A DNA stretch of 12,291 nt from JBGPLJ01 sp041486385 (GCA_041486385.1 JBGPLJ010000081.1:1-12291), one strand, 5' to 3'. Positions 1 through 6,451 are shown, counted from the stretch's first letter. Program-made: numbers and translations. Notes: generated by a model from the letters alone, not told the origin.

Positions 1-5
1 CCTAG

Positions 6-1220
6 CTACAGCGTGTCTTTCAGCGCGATCGCGGGATCCGCGAGCTTCGCCGGATCGGGCTGCACGCGCTCAGCGATGAGTCTGCGCGCCGCCATGTAGT
101 CCTTCGCGTGATTGATGGCATCGAGCGCGAGCAGCTCGCCGCCCTTCAGATAGCATACGCAGAAGGATTTCGTCGCCGGATCGCCGCGCACGATCACTTT
201 GTCGTGACCTTCGGCGAGCCCGACGATCAGCAGTTTCAGATCGAACTGATCCGACCAGAACCACGGCACCTTGTCGTGCCTGACGGTCTTGCCGACGAGC
301 GTCGCTGCCGCGGTCTTCGCCTGCTCGAATGCATTGTCCACCGACTCGAGCCGCACACGCCGGCCGTAGCGTGCGCTCGGAAAGCTCGCGCAATCGCCGA
401 AGCTGAAGATATCCGGATCGCTCGTACGGCAATGGGCATCGGCTGCGATGCCGTTGTCGCACACGAGCCCGCAGGCCGCGGCGATGTCGGTCACCGGGAC
501 GATGCCGATGCCAACGACAGCGAGATCCGCGGGCACGCGCGTGCCGTCGGCGAGGACGACGGCCTCGACGTGTTCCGTACCCGCGAACGACTGAACGGCG
601 ACGCCGCAGAGAATCTTCACGCCGTGGCTCAGGTGTTGCGCCGCGAAGAATTGCGACACCACCGGCGCGACCACGCGATTCATCACGCGGTCGAGTGCCT
701 CGATCACGGTAACGTCGGCGCCGAGCTGCCGGCAGGTGGCCGCGACCTCAAGTCCAATGTAGCCGCCACCGATGACGACCACGCGCTTGCCCATTTGCGC
801 GGTGGCGCGCAGGCGCTGCACGTCTTCGATGCCGCGCAGGTACTGGATGCCCGCGAGCTCGCTTCCCGGCACCTTGATTCTGCGCACCTGACTACCGGTG
901 GTCAGCACGAGCTTCGCGTAATCGAGGAGACCCCCGTCCGCGAGAGTGACGCGCTTGCGGGCGCGATCGATGGCCGTCACGCGCATGCCCAGGCGCAAGT
1001 CGACATGCGTTTGGCTGTAGAACGCGGCAGGCTTGATGAACAGGCGTTCTAGCTCGAGCTCACCCGCCAGGAATTTCTTCGAAAGCGGCGGACGCTGGTA
1101 GGGAAGGAATGGCTCCTCACCCACGACGGTCAAGGGACCGGTGAAGCCTTCGCGTCGCACACTGTCGACGAATTGCGCGGCGGCCTGTCCGGCGCCGACC
1201 ACGACGATCGCATCGCTCAT
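6..1220 (-). CDS. FAD-dependent ferredoxin reductase (NAD(P)H:ferredoxin oxidoreductase family)
   Basis: A 404-aa pyridine nucleotide-disulphide family flavoprotein of the rhodocoxin/putidaredoxin reductase type. Such enzymes pass electrons from NADH through FAD to a [2Fe-2S] ferredoxin, usually for a monooxygenase or dioxygenase. Seen: N-terminal FAD Rossmann motif GAGQAA at residues 9-14; the family signature YQRPPLSK at 41-48; a second Rossmann motif GGGYIG at 151-156, followed by an acidic residue (E174) that favours NADH over NADPH; the second FAD contact FGDCA at 274-278; and the C-terminal reductase domain beginning near WFWSDQ (320-325). The open frame extends 51 codons upstream, but that part crosses the divergent promoter. 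The ATG at 1220 puts the FAD motif at the usual distance from the N-terminus. It is divergent from a small [2Fe-2S] protein, its plausible partner. No oxygenase gene is in view, so the final acceptor is unknown. Confidence 0.93.
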   Translation of the reverse strand: MSDAIVVVGAGQAAAQFVDSVRREGFTGPLTVVGEEPFLPYQRPPLSKKFLAGELELERLFIKPAAFYSQTHVDLRLGMRVTAIDRARKRVTLADGGLLDYAKLVLTTGSQVRRIKVPGSELAGIQYLRGIEDVQRLRATAQMGKRVVVIGGGYIGLEVAATCRQLGADVTVIEALDRVMNRVVAPVVSQFFAAQHLSHGVKILCGVAVQSFAGTEHVEAVVLADGTRVPADLAVVGIGIVPVTDIAAACGLVCDNGIAADAHCRTSDPDIFSFGDCASFPSARYGRRVRLESVDNAFEQAKTAAATLVGKTVRHDKVPWFWSDQFDLKLLIVGLAEGHDKVIVRGDPATKSFCVCYLKGGELLALDAINHAKDYMAARRLIAERVQPDPAKLADPAIALKDTL

Positions 1221-1290
1221 GGGAAATGACTTTCGTTCTGTTTTGCGGTCGTGGGCATTATAGTCGCGGCTCCCGCCAATCGAGGAATTC
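1221..1290. promoter_or_regulatory. Divergent promoter region with overlapping -10 boxes
   Basis: This 70-bp gap separates two divergent genes. On the minus strand 1262-1257 reads TATAAT, a perfect -10 box about 37 nt upstream of the reductase ATG. On the plus strand 1259-1264 reads TATAGT (5 of 6), about 27 nt upstream of the ferredoxin ATG. The two hexamers share four base pairs, so RNA polymerase should not be able to open both promoters at once. The -35 regions are poor on both sides. A GAGGA Shine-Dalgarno at 1282-1286 serves the plus-strand gene. The boxes are seen; promoter activity is inferred. Confidence 0.55.
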
Positions 1291-1677
1291 ATGCCTGAAC
1301 CCATGCAAGAGGCCATCCGGAAACTCCATCTGGGCGCCAACCAGCGCCATATCTTTCTGTGCGTCGGTGGCAAGTGCGCGGACGCGGCACTTCAGCAGGA
1401 GTCGTGGAATTTCCTCAAGGCGCGGCTGCGCGAGCTCGGCCTCGCCGACCGCGACGGCGGCGTGCTGCGCACGAAGGCGGACTGCCTGCGCATCTGCCTC
1501 AATGGCCCGATCGCGCTCGTCTACCCCGAAGGCACCTGGTATCGCGAGGCGACTCCGGCAAATCTCGAGCGCATCATTCAGGAACACTTGATCGGCGGCA
1601 CGCCAGTAGCCGACCTGGTCTTCGCGCAAGCACGTCTTCCTTCCGTTCCCTCTCCCCTTTCAAGGGGAGAGGGTTAG
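1291..1677 (+). CDS. Thioredoxin-fold (2Fe-2S) ferredoxin domain protein
   Basis: A 128-aa small redox protein of the thioredoxin-like [2Fe-2S] ferredoxin type (the fold of Aquifex Fd4 and the NuoE C-terminal domain). Seen: four cysteines, C24 and C29 in FLCVGGKC, and C65 and C69 in DCLRICLNGP. This is the CX4C ... CX3C spacing expected to hold one [2Fe-2S] cluster. No signal peptide or membrane segment is present, so it should be cytosolic. The start has GAGGA five bases upstream. The last ten or so residues (PSVPSPLSRGEG) and the TAG stop are encoded by the palindromic repeat at 1648-1686, so the native protein probably ended nearer residue 115 before the repeat arrived. Its placement divergent from a ferredoxin reductase suggests the two exchange electrons. 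That is inference, because family members also occur alone. Confidence 0.88.
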   Translation: MPEPMQEAIRKLHLGANQRHIFLCVGGKCADAALQQESWNFLKARLRELGLADRDGGVLRTKADCLRICLNGPIALVYPEGTWYREATPANLERIIQEHLIGGTPVADLVFAQARLPSVPSPLSRGEG

Positions 1678-1713
1678 GGTGAGGGGATTTGATCGAGGGC
1701 TAGGGTGAGGGGT
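1648..1713. repeat. Palindromic GC-rich repeat, copy A, with a partial tandem second half
   Basis: The core is a hairpin: 1648-1659 pairs with 1662-1673 (CCCTCTCCCC against GGGGAGAGGG, plus TT/AA), followed by GGTTAGGGTGAGGGG ending at 1686. A partial copy of the right half (GGGCTAGGGTGAGGGG) follows at about 1697-1713. The same architecture recurs at 8373-8420, so this is a dispersed element. Repeats of this form are common between genes in many high-GC proteobacteria. Copy A supplies the C-terminal tail and stop codon of the upstream ferredoxin gene, and its partial repeat lies just before the qor start. Confidence 0.8.
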
Positions 1714-1719
1714 TTTCAT

Positions 1720-2697
1720 ATGTCACACGCCATCATGTTGCGCGCTTACGGCGGCCCTGAAGCGCTGTCCTGGGAAGCGGAGGAAGTCGGCGCTCCCGGG
1801 GCGGGTGAAATTGCCGTGCGGCATACCGCCATCGGCGTCAACTTCATCGACACCTATCAACGCACGGGCCTCTATCCCATTGCGCTGCCCGCCTGCCTCG
1901 GTCGAGAGGCGGCCGGCGTGATCGACACCGTGGGCAAAAAGGTTCGTGGATTCAAGGTCGGCGATCGCGTTGCTTATCTCGCTGCGGGCGCGGGAGGCTC
2001 GTATCGCGAGCGCCGCAATATTTCCGCCGACCGAGCGTTCAAGCTGCCGGCGCAGATTTCCGACCAGGCAGCCGCCGCGATGATGCTCAAGGGTCTTACG
2101 GCCTGGTACCTGCTGCGACGGACCTATCGCGTACGCAAGGGCGATACGATCGTTGTCCACTCGGCGGCGGGCGGCGTCGGCCTGATTCTGTGCCAATGGG
2201 CACGACATCTCGGCGCGCGCGTCGTCGGCATCGTCGGGAGCGATGCGAAGGCGCAGCTCGCGCGCAAGTACGGTTGTCATGTGACGTTCATCGGCGGTCG
2301 CGATGACTGGGTCGCGGGCGTGAAGAAGCTCACGCAGGGCATCGGCGTTCCCGTCGTCTACGATTCCGTCGGCAAGGACACGGTGTTTCAGTCGCTCGAT
2401 GTGTTGCGGCCGCTCGGTCTCATGGTGAGCTACGGAAACTCTTCGGGTCCCGTGCCGCCACTTGCACCGCTCGAACTGTCGCGGCGGGGCTCGCTTTATC
2501 TGACGCGACCGACGCTCGACACTTACGTGCCGACGCGCGCTGCACTGGAAAGCGCGGTGCGCGAACTCTTTGCCGTGGTGAAGTCGGGGAAAGTAAGGAT
2601 CCGCGTCGGTCAGACGTATGCGCTCAAGGATGCAGCCCAGGCGCATCGCGATCTCGAGGGACGCCGCACGACGGGCTCGACCGTGCTCATTCCCTGA
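1720..2697 (+). CDS. qor: NADPH:quinone oxidoreductase (zeta-crystallin type)
   Basis: A 325-aa zinc-free medium-chain dehydrogenase/reductase, close in length to E. coli Qor (327 aa). It reduces quinones with NADPH in the cytosol. Seen: the quinone-oxidoreductase N-terminal signature GVNFIDTYQRTGLYP (39-53), the Rossmann motif AAGGVG (149-154) within VVHSAAGGVGL, the segment VYDSVGKDT, the family stretch LMVSYGNSSG, and the C-terminal ending STVLIP. Zinc-ligand cysteines are absent, as expected. The ATG at 1720 is preferred over the in-frame GTG at 1705, because it sits seven bases after a GAGGGG Shine-Dalgarno at 1708-1713 and matches the family N-terminus. That ribosome-binding site lies inside the partial repeat. 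The gene converges on the alcohol dehydrogenase gene with only 9 bp between stop codons. Confidence 0.92.
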   Translation: MSHAIMLRAYGGPEALSWEAEEVGAPGAGEIAVRHTAIGVNFIDTYQRTGLYPIALPACLGREAAGVIDTVGKKVRGFKVGDRVAYLAAGAGGSYRERRNISADRAFKLPAQISDQAAAAMMLKGLTAWYLLRRTYRVRKGDTIVVHSAAGGVGLILCQWARHLGARVVGIVGSDAKAQLARKYGCHVTFIGGRDDWVAGVKKLTQGIGVPVVYDSVGKDTVFQSLDVLRPLGLMVSYGNSSGPVPPLAPLELSRRGSLYLTRPTLDTYVPTRAALESAVRELFAVVKSGKVRIRVGQTYALKDAAQAHRDLEGRRTTGSTVLIP

Positions 2698-2706
2698 AGC
2701 GCAGCC

Positions 2707-3831
2707 CTAGAGCATGACAATCTGGCGCACGGATTTCCCCGCCGCCAATCGATCGAAGCCCTCGTTGATCTGATCGAGCGCGATGTGCTCTGAAAGCAGC
2801 CGCTTCACCGGGAGTTTCCCCGCCTGGTACCAGCCGATGTAGCGCGGAATGTCGCGGCTCGGCACGGAGCTGCCCATGAAGCTGCCTTTCAGCGTGCGCT
2901 CTTCCGCGACGAGGCTCAGGTAGGACAGGCTCGCTCGCTGATCCGCGCCGCCGAGACCCATGGTGACGGTCGTCCCGCCGCGACGCGTGATGCGATACGC
3001 GAGTTCGAGCGCCGTAGCCGAGCCGACGGCTTCGAATGCAAAGTGCACGCCGCCACGCGTGGCCTCTCTTACCTTCTTCGCGCAATCCGGATCGCCTGCA
3101 TTGAACGTGTGCGAGGCGCCGAGGATCCGCGCGACAGTGAGTTTCTCGTCGCTCAAATCGATGGCGACGATCGCCTTCGAGTCGAGCATGTGCGCGGCGA
3201 GCAGCGCCGCAAGACCAACGCCACCGAGACCGACAACCGCGACGGTCGAGCCGCGCGGCACGCCCGCGGTGTTGACCACGGCGCCAGTGCCTGTCACCAC
3301 GGCGCAGCCGAAGATGGCCGCTTCGTCGAACGGCAGTCGCGCATCGACGCGAATGAGGGAATTGCGCGCGAGCACCGCGTGCTCGGCGAACGCCGAGACG
3401 CCGAGGAAGTGATGAATCTCGGTGCTGTCGGTCCGCAGTCTCCGTGCGCCGCTCAGCAGCGTGCCCGCCATGCCCGCGGCGAATCCCGGTTCGCAGAGTG
3501 CTGGCCGGCCGCTGGCGCAGGGCTCGCAGGCGCCACAACTTGGGACGAACGAGGCGACCACGTGATCGCCCACGCGCAGGTCGGTTACGCCCGGCCCCAG
3601 CTGGACAACCTCGCCCGAGCATTCGTGTCCGAGAATCACCGGCAGCTGACCCGGGCGGGTGCCGTCGATGATCGACAGGTCCGAGTGGCAGAGGCCCGCC
3701 GCCCGAATGCGCACGAGTACTTCGCCGGGACCCGGCGGGTCGATATCGATCTCCATGACGCGCAGCGGCCGGCTGACGCCGTAGGGCGGCTTGAGCCCCG
3801 CCTGAAAGAGAACCGCGGCGCGCGTCTTCAT
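2707..3831 (-). CDS. Zinc-dependent alcohol dehydrogenase (medium-chain, class III-like)
   Basis: A 374-aa zinc-binding medium-chain dehydrogenase that oxidises alcohols or reduces aldehydes with NAD(P). Seen: catalytic zinc ligands C48 (in GLCHSD), H69-E70 (in LGHECSG) and C176; the four structural-zinc cysteines C99, C102, C105 and C113; the Rossmann motif GLGGVG at 201-206; and D225 at the end of the following strand (AIDLSDEK), which favours NAD. All catalytic residues are present, so it should be active. The substrate cannot be read from the sequence. The ATG at 3831 begins MKTRAAVL, as is usual for this family; an in-frame GTG at 3840 would add three residues. Neither has a strong Shine-Dalgarno. 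It lies downstream of the GST gene on the same strand but is separated from it by the long inverted repeat, so co-transcription is doubtful. Confidence 0.92.
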   Translation of the reverse strand: MKTRAAVLFQAGLKPPYGVSRPLRVMEIDIDPPGPGEVLVRIRAAGLCHSDLSIIDGTRPGQLPVILGHECSGEVVQLGPGVTDLRVGDHVVASFVPSCGACEPCASGRPALCEPGFAAGMAGTLLSGARRLRTDSTEIHHFLGVSAFAEHAVLARNSLIRVDARLPFDEAAIFGCAVVTGTGAVVNTAGVPRGSTVAVVGLGGVGLAALLAAHMLDSKAIVAIDLSDEKLTVARILGASHTFNAGDPDCAKKVREATRGGVHFAFEAVGSATALELAYRITRRGGTTVTMGLGGADQRASLSYLSLVAEERTLKGSFMGSSVPSRDIPRYIGWYQAGKLPVKRLLSEHIALDQINEGFDRLAAGKSVRQIVML

Positions 3832-3900
3832 GCTTGTCACACCCAGCTATTGTCGGAGCGTCGTCACCGAGATTGTCTGCGCGGCTGTGCGAATGCAAGC

Positions 3901-4251
3901 GTGCCCCCGCCCGGTACCGGAGCACTTTCCGGGGGGATTTGATATCAGCCGTTCCGTTGGCGGCAATGGACGAGGAACTCCTTCGCGCTCATAGCGCAAA
4001 CGCGCAGAAGAAATTCCGGCGGACGACCGCTCGGAATCTCTTCGCGAACCTCGCGCGAACGGGCGAACAGACGACGTGTTATTGCAGTGCCTTCGGGCCG
4101 TGCAGGTCTGTTCGCCAACGTTCGCGCATCGGCGTTTGCAATGAGCGCGAAGGAGTCCCCCGTCCACCGCCGCGGGGCCGGGACGGCGCTGCTAGGAGCA
4201 CGCTCCATAGCCAATCCTCCCGGAAAGTGCTCCGGTACCGGGCGGGGGTAC
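3901..4251. repeat. 350-bp nested long inverted repeat (MITE-like or structured-RNA-like block)
   Basis: This non-coding block folds on itself almost end to end. The outer arms 3904-3933 and 4219-4248 are perfect 30-bp inverted copies; one mismatch extends them to 3901-3933 and 4219-4251. Moving inward, 3977-3992 pairs perfectly with 4141-4156, 3996-4003 with 4132-4139, 4053-4060 with 4120-4127, and 4062-4072 with 4106-4116. The apex has GCC-TTCG-GGC at 4089-4098. Between these the arms still align imperfectly (about 3948-3976 against 4157-4190). The left arm has about 45 extra bases (4004-4050) containing its own hairpin, 4013-4037. Open frames here give similar peptides on both strands (EREGVPRP), as expected for an inverted repeat rather than genes. 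No transposase, and no clear target-site duplication, is seen. Terminal inverted repeats without coding content suggest a MITE-like element. Confidence 0.8.
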
Positions 4252-4252
4252 C

Positions 4253-4870
4253 CTACTTGGACGTGATCGGTGCGTGATTGGGGAGGGCGGCGACGCGCTT
4301 GATCCAGGCGGTGATGTGCGGGTAGCGGCCGAGGTCGAAGCCGCCTTCCTCGGCGACGTGGGTGTAGGCATAGAGGCTGATGTCGGCGAGCGAAAATCGC
4401 GAGCCGACGAGGAACGAGCCGCCTTTCAAGCCCTGATTGAGAACGTCGAGCGCGCGCAAGCCGCGCTCGCGCTTGTCGGTCAGGTTCTCACCGAGCTCCG
4501 ATTCTTTCTTGCGGAGCATGCTGAGCCAGAAACGCACGGTCGCGACGTTCGGCTCGAGCTCGTATTGCTCGAACGAGAGCCACGACAGCACGCGCGCGCG
4601 ATCGATGCGCGTCGTTGGTATGAGTACGGAGTTCTCCGCGAGGTACCAGATGATGGCGTGGCTTTCGGCGAGGAACGTGCCGTCCGGCAGGCGCAAGGTC
4701 GGGATGCGGCCGATGGGATTGCGCGCCAGGAACTCGGGCGTGCGTGAGCCGCCTTTCAGGATGTCGACCTCGACGAGCTCGTACGGCAGCGCGAGGTGCT
4801 TCAGGGTCAGGCGGACCTTGTAACCGTTGCCGGAGGGCAGATAGTCGAAGAGGGTATACATGCGTGGCAT
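4253..4870 (-). CDS. Glutathione S-transferase family protein
   Basis: A 205-aa cytosolic GST, the usual length, which conjugates or otherwise uses glutathione on electrophilic substrates. Seen: N-terminal thioredoxin-fold domain (about 4-80) with the possible glutathione-activating region SGNGYKVRL (13-21), the cis-proline loop GRIPTL (P57 in IP), and the E69-S70 pair of the motif ESHAIIWYL that binds the gamma-glutamyl group. An all-helical C-terminal domain carries the N-capping box SLADISLYA and the ending PHITAWIKRV. The start at 4870 has a weak purine-rich AAAGGCAG upstream; an ATG three codons inside (4861) is possible. It is divergent from the LysR gene over 76 bp, a frequent arrangement that suggests control by that regulator. 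The stop codon lies directly beside the outer arm of the long inverted repeat. The substrate is unknown. Confidence 0.9.
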   Translation of the reverse strand: MPRMYTLFDYLPSGNGYKVRLTLKHLALPYELVEVDILKGGSRTPEFLARNPIGRIPTLRLPDGTFLAESHAIIWYLAENSVLIPTTRIDRARVLSWLSFEQYELEPNVATVRFWLSMLRKKESELGENLTDKRERGLRALDVLNQGLKGGSFLVGSRFSLADISLYAYTHVAEEGGFDLGRYPHITAWIKRVAALPNHAPITSK

Positions 4871-4910
4871 TCTGCCTTTGGCCTAACATGTACGCCAACA
4901 CAGGCTTCTT

Positions 4911-4934
4911 AACCTGACGTTCGAAAACCTTACG
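4911..4934. promoter_or_regulatory. Possible operator in the GST-lysR divergent gap
   Basis: AACCTGACG at 4911-4919 is repeated directly as AACCTTACG at 4926-4934 (one mismatch, 15-bp phasing) within the 76-bp gap between the divergent GST and LysR genes. LysR-type regulators usually bind in such gaps, but their classical site is an interrupted palindrome (T-N11-A), which I do not see clearly. This is a weak candidate. Confidence 0.25.
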
Positions 4935-4946
4935 CTTTGAAGCTCC

Positions 4947-5846
4947 ATGCGCCAACGATCGCGTCTGCCATTCAATGCCCTGCGTGTGTTTGAAGCGGTC
5001 GCCGGCGCGCTCAGCTTCTCCGCCGCCGCCACGCAGCTCAGTGTGACGCCCGCGGCCGTGTCGACGCAGATCAAGGCGCTCGAGCGCTACCTGCAGTTTC
5101 CATTGCTCCGCCGGCGCGGGCGACGCGTTGAATTGACCGAAGAGGGCGCCACGCTCTACGAGGCAGTGCGGCGCGGGCTCGATGAAATCTACGGCGCCGT
5201 GCGGGTCCTGAACCATCGTCATCACGGCGGTGGCCTTACCCTGACGCTGCTCCCGTCGCTCATGCAGAAGTGGCTGCTGCCGCGCCTGCCGGAGTTCGAG
5301 CGTCTGTACCCGGACGTGCAGCTGCACGTGCAGACGGATCGCCGCTTGATCGATTTTCAGCGCAATGACGTGCACGCGGGTATCCGCTACGGACTTGGGG
5401 CGTGGCCTGGCGTCACCAGCGAGAAGCTGCTCGATGAGTGGATGCTGCCTGTGGCGAGTCCGGCGCTCGTCAAGCGTCTTGGCATGCCGCGCAGCGCGGC
5501 GGATATCGAACGCTGGCCCCTGATCCACAGTTCGAGCGAGCCGTGGCGCAACTGGTTCGAGGCGGTCGGACACAAAGGCGAACCGTTGCCGCCAGGACCG
5601 AGCTACGACGATTCCGCATTCCTGCTGACTGCCGCGGAACAGGGGCAGGGAGCGGCACTCGGCCGCTGGACGCTGGTTGAGAACGATCTCGCGACCGGGC
5701 GCCTCGTCGCGCTCTGGCCGCACGCGACGCGTGAGCGCTTCGCCTACTATTTCGTGAGTCCGCCTGCCTATTGGGAAACGCCGAAGGTGAAAGCGCTGGG
5801 CCGCTTTCTCAAGCGCCAGGCTCAGCTTCTTCCCGCGCCGCCCTGA
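4947..5846 (+). CDS. LysR-family transcriptional regulator (GcvA-like)
   Basis: A 299-aa LysR-type regulator, the standard length. The N-terminal winged helix-turn-helix (about 7-66) reads RLPFNALRVFEAVAG, then FSAAATQLSVTPAAVSTQIKALER, the arrangement of the GcvA/AmpR-like branch. The rest is a two-lobed periplasmic-binding-protein-like effector domain from about residue 95 (LTLTLLPSLMQKWLLPRL), with IRYGLGAWPGV and LLTAAEQGQGAALGRWTLVENDLATGRLV typical of this branch. Regulators of this type usually control themselves and the divergent neighbour, here the GST gene. The effector is unknown. Its 3' end overlaps the end of the convergent ilvN gene by 25 bp. Confidence 0.93.
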   Translation: MRQRSRLPFNALRVFEAVAGALSFSAAATQLSVTPAAVSTQIKALERYLQFPLLRRRGRRVELTEEGATLYEAVRRGLDEIYGAVRVLNHRHHGGGLTLTLLPSLMQKWLLPRLPEFERLYPDVQLHVQTDRRLIDFQRNDVHAGIRYGLGAWPGVTSEKLLDEWMLPVASPALVKRLGMPRSAADIERWPLIHSSSEPWRNWFEAVGHKGEPLPPGPSYDDSAFLLTAAEQGQGAALGRWTLVENDLATGRLVALWPHATRERFAYYFVSPPAYWETPKVKALGRFLKRQAQLLPAPP

Positions 5847-6325
5847 CCCGTTCCCTGGTCGATGCCGAGCGCGCCGCTGCGCACGACTTCGCGTACCTCG
5901 GCAATCGCCGCGACTTGCTCGATGAAGCGCGTGACATCGACTTCGCTCGAGGTGAGCTCGACGATGAGCAGACCGCTCTTCTCGCCAATCACGCGCGCGC
6001 CGGCGCGCGCGATCAATTCATCCACCGCGGGCCGCCGCAGTGCCGGCACGCTCAACTTGGCGAGCAGCAGCTCGCGCTCGAGGTGATCGCCGCTCGTCAT
6101 GTCCTCGACGCTCACTACGTCGACGAGCTTCAGGAGCTGGCTCGCGATCTGGTGGATGACCGCGTCCGAGCCCTTGGTGACGAGCGTGATGCGTGAGACC
6201 GTGGGGTCCTGGGTCGCGGCCACCGAGAGCGACTCGATGTTGTAGCCGCGCGTCGAGAAGAGGCCAGCAACGCGGGTCAGGGCGCCCGCCTCGTTCTGCA
6301 GCAGGATGGCAATAATGTGTCGCAA
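5822..6325 (-). CDS. ilvN: Acetolactate synthase small (regulatory) subunit
   Basis: A 167-aa regulatory subunit of acetolactate synthase, close to E. coli IlvH (163 aa). It binds the catalytic subunit, raises its activity and confers feedback inhibition by valine. Seen: an N-terminal ACT domain beginning RHIIAILLQNEAGALTRVAGLF, with RGYNIESLSVAATQDPTVSRITLV; then a second domain with RELLLAKLSVP and SGLLIVELT. The start is chosen as TTG at 6325, because this places RHII directly after the initiator as in the family, and GAGGA (6339-6335) lies nine bases upstream. The frame is open further upstream, but that would add 47 unconserved residues running through the promoter and repeat. Odd: it is divergent from ilvB instead of following it. 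Its 3' end overlaps the lysR end by 25 bp. Confidence 0.92.
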   Translation of the reverse strand: MRHIIAILLQNEAGALTRVAGLFSTRGYNIESLSVAATQDPTVSRITLVTKGSDAVIHQIASQLLKLVDVVSVEDMTSGDHLERELLLAKLSVPALRRPAVDELIARAGARVIGEKSGLLIVELTSSEVDVTRFIEQVAAIAEVREVVRSGALGIDQGTGQGGAGRS

Positions 6326-6355
6326 GCGTCGGCATCCTCGTCGGGAGACGCAAGG

Positions 6356-6361
6356 AATATA
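6356..6361 (-). promoter_or_regulatory. Candidate -10 box for ilvN
   Basis: The minus strand reads TATATT here (5 of 6 to TATAAT), which would start transcription about 24 nt upstream of the TTG start and keep the GAGGA site within the leader. No good -35 hexamer precedes it, so the call rests on position and the hexamer alone. Confidence 0.35.
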
Positions 6362-6383
6362 GCCTGCCGATCGGCTTTCTGTT

Positions 6384-6432
6384 GGTGCCGGTGCGAAAAA
6401 GGGATCTGACCCCGTCTTGACACCGGTACCGG
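6384..6432. repeat. Inverted repeat with GGGATCTGACCCC core in the ilvN-ilvB gap
   Basis: GGTGCCGGTG at 6384-6393 is complementary to CACCGGTACC at 6421-6430, with one G-T pair. Between them lies AAAAAGGGATCTGACCCCGTCTT, itself with GGG/CCC ends. The 10-base palindrome CCGGTACCGG at 6423-6432 also occurs in both arms of the long inverted repeat (3911-3920 and 4232-4241). The core resembles GGGGTCAGA-type short palindromes that I recall being scattered in several proteobacterial genomes near REP-associated tyrosine transposases; that link is from memory. It could be a mobile-repeat remnant or serve as a bidirectional barrier between the divergent ilv promoters. Confidence 0.5.
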
Positions 6433-6451
6433 CCGGGGGCGGCGGGTTTTC

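Noticed and set aside
108..1052. Long plus-strand open frame of 314 codons opposite the ferredoxin reductase
   Set aside because: Its product is rich in Arg, His, Asp and Ala with no recognisable domain, while the opposite strand encodes a complete flavoprotein with all motifs. It is the usual antisense frame of GC-rich coding DNA.
3885..4262. Target-site duplication flanking the 350-bp inverted repeat
   Set aside because: Only a short inverted match (CAAG/CTTG) lies just outside the arms; no direct repeat of the flanks is visible, so the insertion boundaries are unproven.
3847..4277. Open frames on both strands inside the long inverted repeat (75-150 codons)
   Set aside because: The frames give mirrored peptides such as EREGVPRP on both strands, overlap the arms, and have no domain, signal or good ribosome-binding site. 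They are by-products of the inverted repeat.
4488..5723. 411-codon minus-strand frame across the GST and lysR genes
   Set aside because: It overlaps two well-supported genes, and its product is low-complexity Arg/His/Ala-rich sequence without domains.
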